Shown here: piece by piece, positions 1-13,300 of the stretch | Layout of the letters: every line of letters begins with the position of its first letter | How positions within the stretch are numbered: position 1 is the stretch's first letter | Assembly: GCF_001039355.2 (NCBI RefSeq) | Contig: NW_019775891.1 | Span: 351,559 to 415,558 of the forward strand | Source: Lingula anatina | Lineage: Eukaryota > Brachiopoda > Lingulata > Lingulida > Lingulidae | Reading direction: 5' to 3' | Length of the DNA: 64,000 nt | Notes under the pieces: model-generated | Database searches by the model: none | Told to the model about the DNA's origin: nothing | Seen by the model: the letters and a program-made list of their open reading frames with translations, nothing else | Position numbers and translations under genes: made by a program

Positions 1-2872
1 AATCACAGGTAATAACTGTGGCTTGCATATACTCACATGGCTCCTACACAAGAGAAGAAGGCATGTTTTATTGATTTAGTCTTAAAATAAAACATGGAAT
101 ACTCCAAGGGAATACACATTTATTATTCAGAATTCCCCAAGTGATTTCTTAGACACACAACTCTATCTGCAGTTCCAGGTGATAAGGAAAATGGAATACA
201 TTCATCACATTCACAATATATTCATGACAATAGCATCACAACTTTGGGTATTAAGACAAAAATGCAGTTGTAATATACAGATAACAAGAAATCAATCACA
301 AGCACTGTGCACGTGAATGTTTTCCTCATTTTCTTTCCAAAATCAGACAACAGGTGATGTCTGGGTCTGCCTATTCAAAATTCTGAACTCTACGAGTATT
401 ATCATTCTATGATCTCTACTGATCACCAATTGCTCGATAATGTGTTCAACCAAGCATAAAGAAGGGAAAAAATCTAAAAGAATACAGAAGGGTGGGGGGC
501 AATGAATCAGTTTTGTGACAGATGTGGACAGGGTCAAGCACAGGGCAGTGTGTTGACAGCTGACAGGCTGATATCTAAACCAATCAAAATGTAAATTCCC
601 ATTTGCTGCATACATGAAAGGTTGTGGGTCAAGCAAGGGTCAGTGTGCCAGCCGGCACTGGCTACCACTGGTCAGTGTGTTATGACTTGCAAAGCTTTCT
701 AGTGTAAACAAAGACAGCATGATTGGTTGCCTCTAGTCATCTTATAGTCTTTTACAGTATAATTGTACTCGGGTCTCCATTGCATGTAATATTCTATTTG
801 GACCACATAATTACTACCCTTCCTCAAATATTTTACTATCACATGAAATCAGAATCTCTGGAAGGCATGATATTTAGACTTTGGTTTTAAATCAATGTGC
901 ATTTTCAGATTTTTTTTTTACTTTGGAACTGGTAGTTCTACAGTTTGTATGTGCTATAAATTCGATTCTATAAAGTCTTATGAAAAATCAACTTTGTGTA
1001 TCTCATTCATTTATATAGTTATAGATATTAGACATCTTCACAATGAAAATTTGCTTGTCAAAAGTACAAATACATAACTAACTAATGAATGAACTCAATT
1101 GGCATGGAGACGTTACACAGCAAATTAAAACAGTTCTGTATACAAAGAGGGTTGTTGTGTTTAGTGTCGAGTCACTCTGGTTAATGGGACATTTGGTCAA
1201 AACATTTTCAACATGAAGTCATTTGATGACCTTTCAACTAGTCGAAGTAAGTATTTTCACATCGCGAGATTATTTTCAAACAAAATATTTTCAAAACATT
1301 GTGTAATTATTTTGTTCCACTGGCACAACCCTGGGGTTCCTGAAGGGAAAGCGGGGCACTAAGGAGAAGCAAACATCAGCTGATCAGACTGATTGATACA
1401 ATTCTACCAGCCAAATAACCCTAAACTCTGCCTGACCCTTTAACCTGCCTTGCTCCCCCGGTGTATTAATATTGCAAGTTTTTATGAAGTACTATTACAA
1501 CTGTATACACCATATGGGATTCTGTTACAATAGGTTCCATTGTTTTCTTGTAGCTTAAGGCAAATGGATTTCTATTTCACTTTTTTTGGAGGGATGGTGG
1601 GTGGGGGTTAATTCTTCACCCACACAAAAACAGAAATTAAACCCTCTTACCTCTCCCTGTAACAACCAAACCCTGACTTCAAAAATATATTATTATTATT
1701 TTTTGGTGGTGGGGGAGGGGGGGGGGGAGAGAGGATCTTGTCAAATGCTTGATTTTAGCCTTTTTTAAAAACATTAAAATTAATGAAATGAAAGGTATGA
1801 AAACAAGAATTTTTCTAATGATTTTCAATTCATCACAGCATCAATTTAACAGCTTACTTTGCATCTCAAAGTCATTCTCTTAGTGAAGATTGTCTCCGCT
1901 TTGGGCTATGTGAGAAGTAACATCTAGATAAAAATACCCTAACCCCTGTCTATGACAGCTGAACTTTGAATGACTCTTATTTCCCAGTTCTGCTGTTTAT
2001 CTGCTGTACCACATCCTGTTTTGTTATAGAGAGAGACACTATTATGAGATATCAGATACAGTACCACACCAAAAATAGACTTGAATCTATTCATTTAAGC
2101 CACCCAACAATAACTGTCTCTGCTGTACTTTTATAACATACTTCTTAAGCCTTGGTGCATGCATGCACACACACGCATGCACACACATGCATGAACAAGA
2201 TCACACGTACTAGACCTCCCACCTTGGTATTTCTTCACCATTTCAGTTCATTTGAACAACTATGACTTTACAATATATGCTATAAATTCTTTAACTACAT
2301 AATTTAGACAACAACAACAGTTTTCAAATGAGATTACACGAATGAGATCAAACCAAACTTAAGATTTTATCATCCATAGCATTCTGTTCACATCTCAAGT
2401 TCCAAGGACTTCTCTATTCCAAACTTATTTCCTACCTAAAACAATGTCATGCTAAGAAAATATTTCTCTTATTTGATCAATTCCCTTACAATTGATATCT
2501 AACAATCAATCCTCCTAATATATATTAAGAAGTGTTAGAACAATATTTGTGTACTGTAATTTTGTATCTTTGTTATCGCCATCTAGTCCTGGAAACAGTT
2601 TAACACCAACAATAATCTTACTTCCTTTACGTCATCGCAGTTACAGAACAAGTTTCTTAATCAACTCAGACTGTATGTGTCCCCAAAGCAGAGTTCAAAT
2701 TATTTTTCACATAAGCAATAGCTGTAATCTATATGCCAAGAAACATATATTGGACAGCAATTTTACTGGTAATCCTCTCAGAGCTATCTGTTGAACTAAG
2801 ATATTACAGTAATGACTCTATCTTTTCAAAGGAGATAAGACTCTATCTTTTCAAAGGAGATAATTATCATTC

Positions 2873-2956
<84 letters not shown>

Positions 2957-3450
2957 CTTAGGAATCATTGTATAACATTATTTGTGTTTCAACTGTGTAG
3001 TAAAGAACTATAGGATATAGCCTGCTTTTCAATTTTGTTGCTACCATAAGAATTAAAGAATTAATTAAATATTTGAATCACTTTACCACAGATATATGTA
3101 AATACTATTAAATTCTATATTTTTAGGTAGCATTCACAACAGATGATCCACTGACTAACTAGTCTGCAGATCAAATATGGCTGCCCCACTTGTTGAAAAG
3201 CACTGCCGAATAATCCCCTAATGGTCTCCCTACCTACCACATGCACAGTCCTTGCAGAAGCCTAGCAATTAAAGCTAAATTAAACATGACCGAGATTCAA
3301 TTGCTAGGCCCCTGCACGGATGCTGCATGTTGGAGGCAAGGAGTCAATAAGAGGATTAGGGGGCATTGCTTTTTAGTAGGTCGGCCATATTTGATCCATG
3401 GATCTGTTAGTCAGCAAATCAACTTGTTCTGAAAGCATCCTTAGACTCAC
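1..3450 (-). other. RXR intron, continues past the left edge
   Basis: No exon with RXR similarity or coding character was seen on either strand. The stretch is AT-rich with simple repeats: a G-rich run near 1700, a CATGCA/CACA patch near 2160, a 24-base tandem doublet at about 2818-2863, and the TA tract listed separately. Confidence 0.6.
2877..2955. repeat. (TA)n microsatellite
   Basis: About 39 uninterrupted TA units. The tract is able to form cruciforms, and its length in the assembly is unlikely to be exact. Confidence 0.95.
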
Positions 3451-3577
3451 CAGCTCTCAGTAGGATAACCTGGTCATCAATGGGGAGTTCTGTGAAGTGA
3501 GGGATGCGTTTGGCCCATTCCACTAGAGTGAACAGCTGCTTGTCGGCAGCCTGGCAAATGTTGGTCACTGCGTCTTT
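3451..3577 (-). CDS. RXR: RXR exon: start of the ligand-binding domain (helices 3-5)
   Basis: It encodes residues 285-326, beginning [16 protein letters not shown] and containing [15 protein letters not shown] and DDQVILLRA, the nuclear receptor signature that forms the coactivator groove. The acceptor is TTCCAG|AAAG and the donor GAGCTG|GTGAGT in phase 1. The continuation (the WNELL motif) is not found between 1 and 3450, so the next exon is outside the window. Confidence 0.96.
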
Positions 3578-3590
3578 CTGGAATTAAAGA

Positions 3591-3621
<31 letters not shown>

Positions 3622-6600
3622 AAAGTTAAGGCTTTCAAACAATATTATAGATTTGGTTTTTGCAAAAAGAAAAAAAAAAGTAAAAATGTTTTTGGTGCCA
3701 CCAACTTCAGTAACTCTTTAAGGACCCTAACCAAACCATTTTACCCTCCCCCCTTACTTTCCAAAAACCAAGGAGTAAAAGAACACCCAGAGAGCAATCT
3801 TGAGACTACATACCTGAGCATCAACATAGGTCTCATGACTGGGCTCCACCGCCATCTCTGCATCCAGGACTTTCTCCACAGGCATGTCAGAGTTTGCATT
3901 GCTGGTGCTCTCCACCTCGCCCTCCCCTTTCTCCTTGGCCCGCTGGCGTTCTTCTTGGACCGCTGCGGGGACGAGGACATCTAGGATTAGTATTATACAG
4001 AGTCACGTGCTAAACAAACGACCACTTTATGTGCAGTGCGAAATATCTTTATTAATATCAGGCCATGTTGAATAGAAAACTTGGTATGAAGAGATTTTCG
4101 TAACAGGAAGTGGGGTACTGGGCTGGAATAGATAAGCCAAGGCGTAGGGCAACTAAGGTGACATGGGTAATAAAGAAATTTTGAGGTTTTTGATACTTCC
4201 AAAAGATTTCACAAATAAACCATGACAAAATTTTCAAGTTCAATAATCCAAGTTTTCCAGTTAACACAATCATATTAATAACCTGTGGTGTGTTAGGAGA
4301 GGAGGTGCAAAGACGGTGTATTCCATGGCCAATTTCCAATGAACAAAATACATTCCAACTCAGCAGGCCATCTGATTATAATATCTAACCATGAGACTCA
4401 ATTGCTGTAGCCATGGGTGGTACAACCAAATGATTAGATTTGCCTTTTATGATTAGATACCATGATTCAATGGCCTGCTGGGATAGAACATACTAAGGAT
4501 TTGCCATTGGAAACAAGCCTCAGAGAAAAAGACAAAAATATCAAAACCAAGGTATGGCTATTTCAAAGAACTTGTTTTAATTCAATAATAAAATCCTTTC
4601 AAATTTTGTTAAAATCAAATCATTGATAGATACAACTTAAAATGAAATAGTAAATACCAAGAGACTGTGTTCACATTGTAAGGGAAAGTAATTAAAAAAA
4701 TCTTTAAGCTTTTTGCCAATAATAAAAATATTCACTGTCCACATGAACTTCCCTGGGGGTAAACAAACCTACTTAAGGGCTATCTTCTCCACAATTTAAT
4801 CCCCCCTGCCTCAATCTGAATACTGCTTTAATTCTACTGGCTTGATTAGTTTCTAAATCTGGCAGTTTTAACCTCACATCCCCTCCACTTGTCTTACATG
4901 CCTCTACGCACGTACACAACATAGAAACCAATGGGCATCCTACCGTCACCTCATAATAACCTGCACGCTATACTAACAATGGGGGGTTCTACTTCTTTCT
5001 GCTGAACATTTAAGCTGGCAAATCCATTGGTGCTGTGTAATGATGTGGTCAGTCCAGTGGAGGGGTCACTTCAGGATACGCCTGGTCATACATGGGCCAG
5101 TTATATCAATATGGTTACATCTAAATGGCTAATCGGCTGCCTTCTTTTTCTAGGGGTTGGGGGGGGGGGAGTGGTGGAGTATTAGTTGATTTTTCTACTG
5201 ACCTAATATATAAAATGTGTTTTTTTAATTCTCTTGAAGACTAATTCATTTAACTGTTAAATACACATTAACGTGTTAGCTTAAAACAATGAGTGTGGTT
5301 GTTTATCATCGTGAATAAATTATTCTGTTATTTTTACCACCACATGCTGGGGCATAAGTTATGATAGGTATTCTATGGTTATTTTGTTAAATAAAACTAT
5401 CAAATATTTTTTTGTATTTTTTTTCAATATTTGAGGTTTTAAGACAAACACTTCTTTCTTCATATTTCCTTTTTTTGCCAAATTCTATGAACAGAGAGTA
5501 AAATTTTCAGACTGAAAGGGCGGCACCACATCTGTGATTATCACACATGGTAGAGGGGTTATTCAAGACAACCTATAACATTACAGGACAAAAGCTAAAC
5601 TGGAAATTCATCTGGACAGTTAAAGCTAAATCACTTATGTTTTATTGACATGAAAAACCATCTATCTCTGCATTAACGTTAAAGAGACACATTTATGACC
5701 TTGAAACTACAGTGAACACAGACATATTGCTTTGAATTAATGATAAGTGTGAAAATATTGAATAATTGTGCTGTGTTTATGTGTTACAAGACCAAACTTA
5801 ACCTTCCATATGCAAAATACTGTACTTCAATCTGAGACAATAATATTTACAATGGTCACATTTTCACATTTTATTAATCTTTTTTAAATTTTAAGATTTC
5901 TGTCAATAACAGAAAATCATAATTTTAACTTGTAAGATTTGTATCAATAACTGAAAATGAACAATATTCTGCAAAAAAACTCTCTTTTTTTTGTCACACA
6001 GATTTTTAAAATATGACCATTGTTTTATACAGCAATGCAATGTGAACACAAGGGTTTTACAAAATAAACATATTAATCTGCCCGCCATGTTGACATCATG
6101 TTTATAATATCATGACATCTATATACTGATTTCATGTTAATCATATTATCTGACTTCTGACTGTCGATTTAGGCAGTCCATTAACAAACTACCACAGTCC
6201 ACCTCAGTTTTAAGACCCAGTTCTCAGTTTTTACCGTCTTAGAATGTCAATCATTAAAATCAAAGAAATGATACAATTTTGTAATATTCTGATGTATTTT
6301 GGAACTATTACGACTTAAAGGCTGGACTTGGCCTTTCCATATTTCATTTATGGAGACAGACATTCTGAAATTAGTTTTATGAGAACATGTAGTTTTTAAC
6401 TGTGTACCAAAAATATCAAATACCAGAAGAATTAGAAATTTTTTCTATAATCTGTATTTACTTATCAATCTTCTTCACTTTCGCTCATGATAAAACATCA
6501 GCCTTAGCTTTTTTATTTCCCAAAACAAGTGTTCAGAAATAACATGAAATCATCACAAGATGTGCACACATATTTTTCTGAGATGTGAAGTTCATACCAA

Positions 6601-7316
6601 AACAATTCAGAAGAAATACCCACCTTCTCTTTTCATGCCCATAGCTAGACACTTCATGTAGCGGCAATACTGGCAGCGGTTACGCTGGCGTTTGTCGATG
6701 ACACAGTTGCGATCATCACGACACGCATAGGACAGTTCTTTTCGCACTGTTCTTTTAAAGAAACCTTTACAGCCTTCGCAACTAGAACAGAGAAAGGAAT
6801 CAATGCAAGTTATTTTTATTTTTTTTATTTATTTTATTAATTTTTTTAGAACATACAGCTGGGTTGTGTAGAACTACTCATAAATTTTCTTTCTCAGTAC
6901 CTCAGGCTTTATGATAATTCTAAATGATAGGAGCATTTCAAAACTTATATTGAAAAAGTTACAGCTTCCCGTATCCCCTTAGTAAAACCTGTATCCCCTT
7001 AGTAAAACATTTAGTTTTACAGTGAGGATAATACGCCATAATTCAAACAGCATGCCTCAGAACTTTTTTCTCCATCAAATTAGAACTTTAGTAACTGACA
7101 AAGATAATGGAAATATTGCCATTGGAAATTTAGGAATGGAAAAGTTTGAGATGATATAAAGAGATTTAAATCTTTTTCTTCCACGTTTCCAGATGTTTTT
7201 AATGGATAGGTTTCCTGCAGAACAGGCTTTCCCATTTCTGGAAATGTTTAATATGTAAATATGAGTCAAGTCTAAATTTAAATGGTTTGAAATGGTTCAT
7301 TTTTAAAGCTTCTCTC

Positions 7317-7394
<78 letters not shown>

Positions 7395-10300
7395 CATACA
7401 CAGGCATGAGTGCATCAGTGAGTGTGTATCCACGTCCCCTCACTTCACTGCGTGCCACTCACCTATACACCCCGTAGTGTTTCCCGGATGCCCTGTCCCC
7501 ACAGATAGCACAGATGTGTTTATTGGACATTGAACTATGGGGGTTCTGCAGTCCTAGAGAGGGCGGGGGAGACATGGTCATCTGTGACATGGGGGACGTC
7601 ACCGACGACATGGAGTGTGGAGACGACACACTGGAGGTCGGTGAGTGCAGGGTCGGTGACATAGGGGGTGGCTGTAAGGGGGGTCCGCCCATGTTGTAGT
7701 AGCTGGGGATCCCCTGGCCTGGCTGCGGCACCAAGGTGCGGATGTCCGGCTTCATGTCTGGTGGGGAGGGGGCGCCCATCCCCATACTACCCATGCCGTG
7801 CATTGAGCTGTCCATGCCACTCATGCCTGATGAATCCATCGAGGGTGGATCTGTAATGATACAACAGGGAGAATATTGTTGACCTATGTTGATAAAGCAC
7901 AATGACACAACAGAAAGAGATGGTGGTGAGACATGGATTATCTCTCAGAAGTGATTCTCTCTGGCATACTGGAAACCTGTAAATAAAACCCCGTTAGTTT
8001 CTCCCAATGATATTAAAATACAGGAATGTACGAGTTCTGGTTACGGGAGAATGCGTCTTTCGTTCCGACTAAATATGCTCGTGAAGAAAAAATAGCCCAT
8101 TCAATACCAAATAAGCAAATATTCATTATTCTGCTTTACCAAACTTATCTTTCTAGCCACTGGCAAATATTTTCTAAGCTCATCGTAAGATATCGGATCA
8201 ACGCATTCTCTACATTGCATGTTGAAATACTAGTACATGAATGCAAGAAAAGAATCTTGTTACTTCTCTTAATACTACAAAAGGAATTCTACATCACAAT
8301 GGACAAGTTAAGATGTGTAAATATACCTTGAGTGAAAAAAATATTTCACTACTGACAGAGAACTCTGTTAATAGAGGCATGCCATCATCAAACACACAAA
8401 CTTAAATATATGATTAAAGATGTGTTTCATGCAATATTAATGACAAAATTCCATAATCTTTAATAACAGCTTAGCTCTATATAATACTAAACAATATGTC
8501 AAAACATGAAATAACAGCTCCAACAAATCACTCATGCTAATGTTGTATGATGTGAAGACTTAATCTCATTGAAAAATAAGATGACATATTTACTTCTAAA
8601 ATGACTGAACCTGGTCTATTACAATCAGCAACCACAAAATAAATCCTGCCCTTAATAAAGCATATAATACCAGAACTCTTTCCTTTAAAACCTATAAATA
8701 ATCCCAGATATATTGAAAAATGAAGACAAAAAACCTTAAAAATCCATTTCAGTTGTACCATCACTGCTTCCAGGCACCACCAGTGCTGACAGTTCATCGC
8801 TGACCACAAATGAGCAGGAAATAAATACCGCAACCCTGGAGGCTTCTCATGTACAACTAACTACAAGTCATCTACACCGAGTAAAAATCAACACTTAAAA
8901 CTTGTCCATTAAAACCCTAACATGTTATATAGGACATATCAACGAAACAATTAACAAAAATCAAACCTATTTTTCTCCTTTTGGTATGTTTGAGCAGTAT
9001 ATCCATGGTTATAGATCTATCTCTGGTTCACCTCGTCTTCACCTCACAATATTACATGGCAGTGCACAAACCAGGTCACGCAAGGACAAATTGTGATCCC
9101 AATTTCTCTCTCAAAACGCACCGAGATCCCACATCTCATCTCAAGTGCACCTAGAATTTCCGACAACTTTTTATTTAATTTCTTTCCCTGGCACTAACAG
9201 GCTGTGGATGGAAGTGCACAATATTGAAGTAATATTGATTGAAAAACTAAATTCCCTTCGTTATTCCTTTGAAGTTGAAAGGCATTCTCTCATAGCTGTT
9301 CATGTGACTCCGGCAGCCAATGGTATTCTCCATACCAATAATGAATCCATGTCCTCAGATGGCCTGAACTGACCCAATTTTAATCCCAAAGATGCATTAA
9401 CAAAGCTGCGTCTTATTCTCTTGGTGCCAGGAATGTGCATTTTCAATTCTACCAGTAGATGGCATCATTCACAAGAGAAGCACATTCCTTTTAGTTGGTG
9501 GAGAATCCTAATTTAGCTTTTGAAGTCATCTAAAGACAAACACTATCTGATCTCTAAGAGGGTACTAGTGCTTTGTAACCAAAAGATGCTTCAATTACAA
9601 TAACATCGTGATTCAGTCAAAAGGGGTGTCCTGGTACAGCAGGTCTTAATAGAATGAACACTGATATCAGTTACTGTTTCCATGTGAGACCTGCCATTGG
9701 CAGAGCTGGCAGGTCTTGTTGTTTGCTTCATCTATCAGCAAATAGGCATGAAATTGCTGCTGTCATTTTTTCTCAATGAAAGATGATAGTTTTACTGATG
9801 TACTTTTCTGAAGATACGTGACCAGCAGGGAAAAAAGGAACACCTGACCAAAGCTACTCCTATTTTCATATTAGATGTGGATGTCTCAGGGATGAGGGGT
9901 CTAATCAATAAATGAAATTTGCTTTCAAGACATGCACACAGCATGCACTCAGTGTTGAATTAAATGATATCTCTCTGAAACTATCTATTTCAGAACATAT
10001 CAATTCAATCCTATCATTTCATCTCACCACTTTTGTTTCTTTTCATCTGGTTTGAACAATGAGAATTTCAACACAAAACAGAATATAACAATGAATCCCC
10101 CAAAAACATTGAGATTTCTATGAAAGACCATCATGTGAAAATTGATCTTCACAGCACACAAATTTGTTTACAATAAAAGGTATGAAATCTCCACTGAGAT
10201 TATCTCTAAAATCTCTCACGTCATGGTGATACTGTTGGCAACACTGCCTACCTTGATAGTCTTCCTCCTCCTCCTCCTCCCCACCATACAAACAGAACAT

Positions 10301-13300
10301 AGTATCCATCACTGTGAACTCACTGCTGCTGATCATGATAATATACCTCTCACAAACTTCAAATCATGAAAATTATATTTTATCCTTAAAATATCCAGTC
10401 CTTTTATCCTTTCATGCAGAAGTTTCAATTTTATCACCCTGGCCAAGGCTCTTCTAAAACCCTTATTTCATAGTCCAGTTCTTCTATGAGAGTACAGTTT
10501 CATTCAGCTCTGTAATCTGTTAATGTTAAAACCTTAGAAACTTCCCGTAGCTTTTGATAATTTACAATCCATTGTTATACATCCTGGTCTGCTGCTATCC
10601 ATGACAGTCAAGCCAATGGTGACACTTTTCATTTGGAGACCGCAGGTGATCAAATGGGCACCACTTCTAGAACCATGCTTCAGTAATTTTTGTCACATAT
10701 GATAGTATAAAACAAAAAATCAAATCCAAGTCAAAACCATACAAAATCAACAGAAAATCCCTCCAAACAGTAATGGGTATATGGCCAGTGAAGTACAAGT
10801 CTGCTTAATGTAACTGTATGCTACTAGGACCAGTGTGGTCACCTCCGCACAGGTAAACGTCCAGTGCTATAATGTGGGACCTGTGTATTGCCTCCAAACA
10901 CCTCAGCAGCGGTCAGTGTGAGTTCATCTATTTTGTTTATGCAAACAAGCTTGGCAGAACGGGTGTAAATAAGGTCAAAGACTGGTTATGTGGACTCTTT
11001 TATACACAGATCTCCAAACATCTTAATTCTCAAAAGATTCAATTGTTGTATTCACGTAGCTAAATATACATATATATCATCTAACAATACATTGATGTTA
11101 AAATGCACAGGGGTTGATCTTTAAGCAGTGTCCAAAATAAACTATACGAAACAGCTGTATCAAAAGCACTATTGCATCAATAAATATCAACACTACGTCA
11201 TCATGGGGATTACGCAATCAAGGTCCATCAGCGGTCATGTCAAACTGCCATTGGACAGAACTGACCTTTCGTTGCATAAGTGCTCCAATTTCATATCTGG
11301 AACTGCTGATCACAGGAACACATTCTTAGATATCCATTTTCTTGTACCCAAGTAGGTGCGGACACGGGCCATCTTCTGGGTCTTCCAGAAGATGATCAGA
11401 ATTTTTCAAGCTTACATTGACAGACATCTAATTTTTCCCATCCCAAGACAGTCAAAAATGGAGAATGACTCAACAAAGACAATTGGGAAGACGGTCAAAA
11501 AATATCTCTGGATTCGCCCCAGTCAAGAGTCCACAAAATGAATGTCACTGCTTACTCTCCCCATGGACTGATTGTACCACTTATCTGGTGTTATAAAACA
11601 AATCAAAACAGTTTACAGACCAATGATTCTCAAGACTGATCAGAAAAATGGTGCCATAAAAATTGCGCTTTAACAGTTTACCTGACCCAGACCCAAAGTT
11701 TACCTGGTACAGAAATAAATTGGGTTCTGGCTGTCTTCCAACAGGAAGTGGCACCTAGAATTTCAATGTTTTAACAGAAAAGTGAAGCAATTTTTTTTTT
11801 CACATAAAAAAAAACAAACAAACAAAAAAACAAAATCAAATGTTCAAAATGAATACAGTAAGGGATGACAGGAAAGTTGCTCTGAATAAAAGCAAAAGGA
11901 AAATATCAAGATTAAAGTCATACCTGGTCTGCCAGTTTGGCACAGAACTCACCAAAACAGAAATCTATAGCAATAGCCAGGTTTGACTCACCAAAACAGA
12001 ATTGCCACAGCAATGGTCAGTTTGCAAGCATTAAGTCTGTCCGTTTTTTCTCCCCCAAGGTCAATCAGTGGTCAAATATGGAAATCAAATATGTTATCCT
12101 AATGCACATATAGAAGTAGTGTACATCACAAGGTGGTAAATAGATATAGTCAAGGTTAACTTGTGGTCAGGCAATGGCCATGTATCAGCTGGCTATTTTC
12201 AGCAGGACTGGAGTCAGCTGAGGTCAGGGTGTAAATACCACTGCCCTGGTCATTTGGTAGTGTGACCTTTCTGTACCCTTGTTACTCTATGTTTCTCTGA
12301 TTCGAAAAAGTTAATAAACCCAAAAAATTAAATATTAATGTATTTAACATAACCATGCACTTGAAACGCCAACTGACATTTTGCTACTATCTGTGTCTTG
12401 GTCTAAAATTTCTTAATAAAATATTTTAGTTTTATATAAAGTTGCAGGTCTGCAGTTCCTGCTACAATTTTTTAAAATTAAAATGAACTTAGACAAATAA
12501 ATAAGTATCCATCACTGACACTCGTGACAAGTGGATATTTTTAAACAGTATGACTAACTGAAGAAAGATATAAAATTGGTTTCCATGGCAACTTCTGCTA
12601 GAGTCATCATGTCTACACTTTGCAGATTCCTTCTGGTTGCTTGCCCAGGATTAAATATGAGATCACCAAGAAGGAAAGACTTAGCTGAGATCTAGACGCA
12701 CATTCTAATATCACTGATTCAGACTCTGCTGTTAATCAATTCTCTTATAAATGCTCTGGTCAAAATTCAGTTCATTATTAACACTGACATAAACAGCAAA
12801 TTTGTCAGGAAGCAGTTTATTACTTGGTGATGATCCCATCATGAAAATATCAATATCTTATAAAACCAGCTTCAAGAGGCTTGATCAAGTGGGTATGAAG
12901 ACATAAGCACCCATATTGTCACATAATTATCATAACAACGAGTGTACAGTGATCACGAAAGCCGTCTTATGAAATCTACACACCTCATTTCAGCATGGTT
13001 CTAATTGGTTTGAACTTTCCCTTGCCAATAATCTAGGTTTTCCTAGTGAACTCGGAGAACCCCAATTAATGAAATGTCACGTAAGGTTTCTTCCTATTTA
13101 AGTTTGCTGTAGAACAACAGATTAGGCAACACTTAAATACTGATTTAGTGTTTCTACATTTTTTTTAATATTTTGATGCCAGGTTGGCATAAAAAAGTGT
13201 GGAATTTTAGGTTTATCCACTCAACTTAAAGTGTCATTTTTTTCTTTCTAAGAAAAAAAATGAAAAACAGCTTCAAAACTAAATGGGTTATCTTAATTAA

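Noticed and set aside
7459-7908. Treating the 149-codon minus-strand frame as a whole RXR exon
   Set aside because: Phase analysis ends the exon at 7850 and 7463; the extra codons are intron on both sides.
9684-9718. AGACCTGCC...GGCAGGTCT hairpin
   Set aside because: A 9-base stem in a long AT-rich intron is expected by chance and no longer inverted structure surrounds it.
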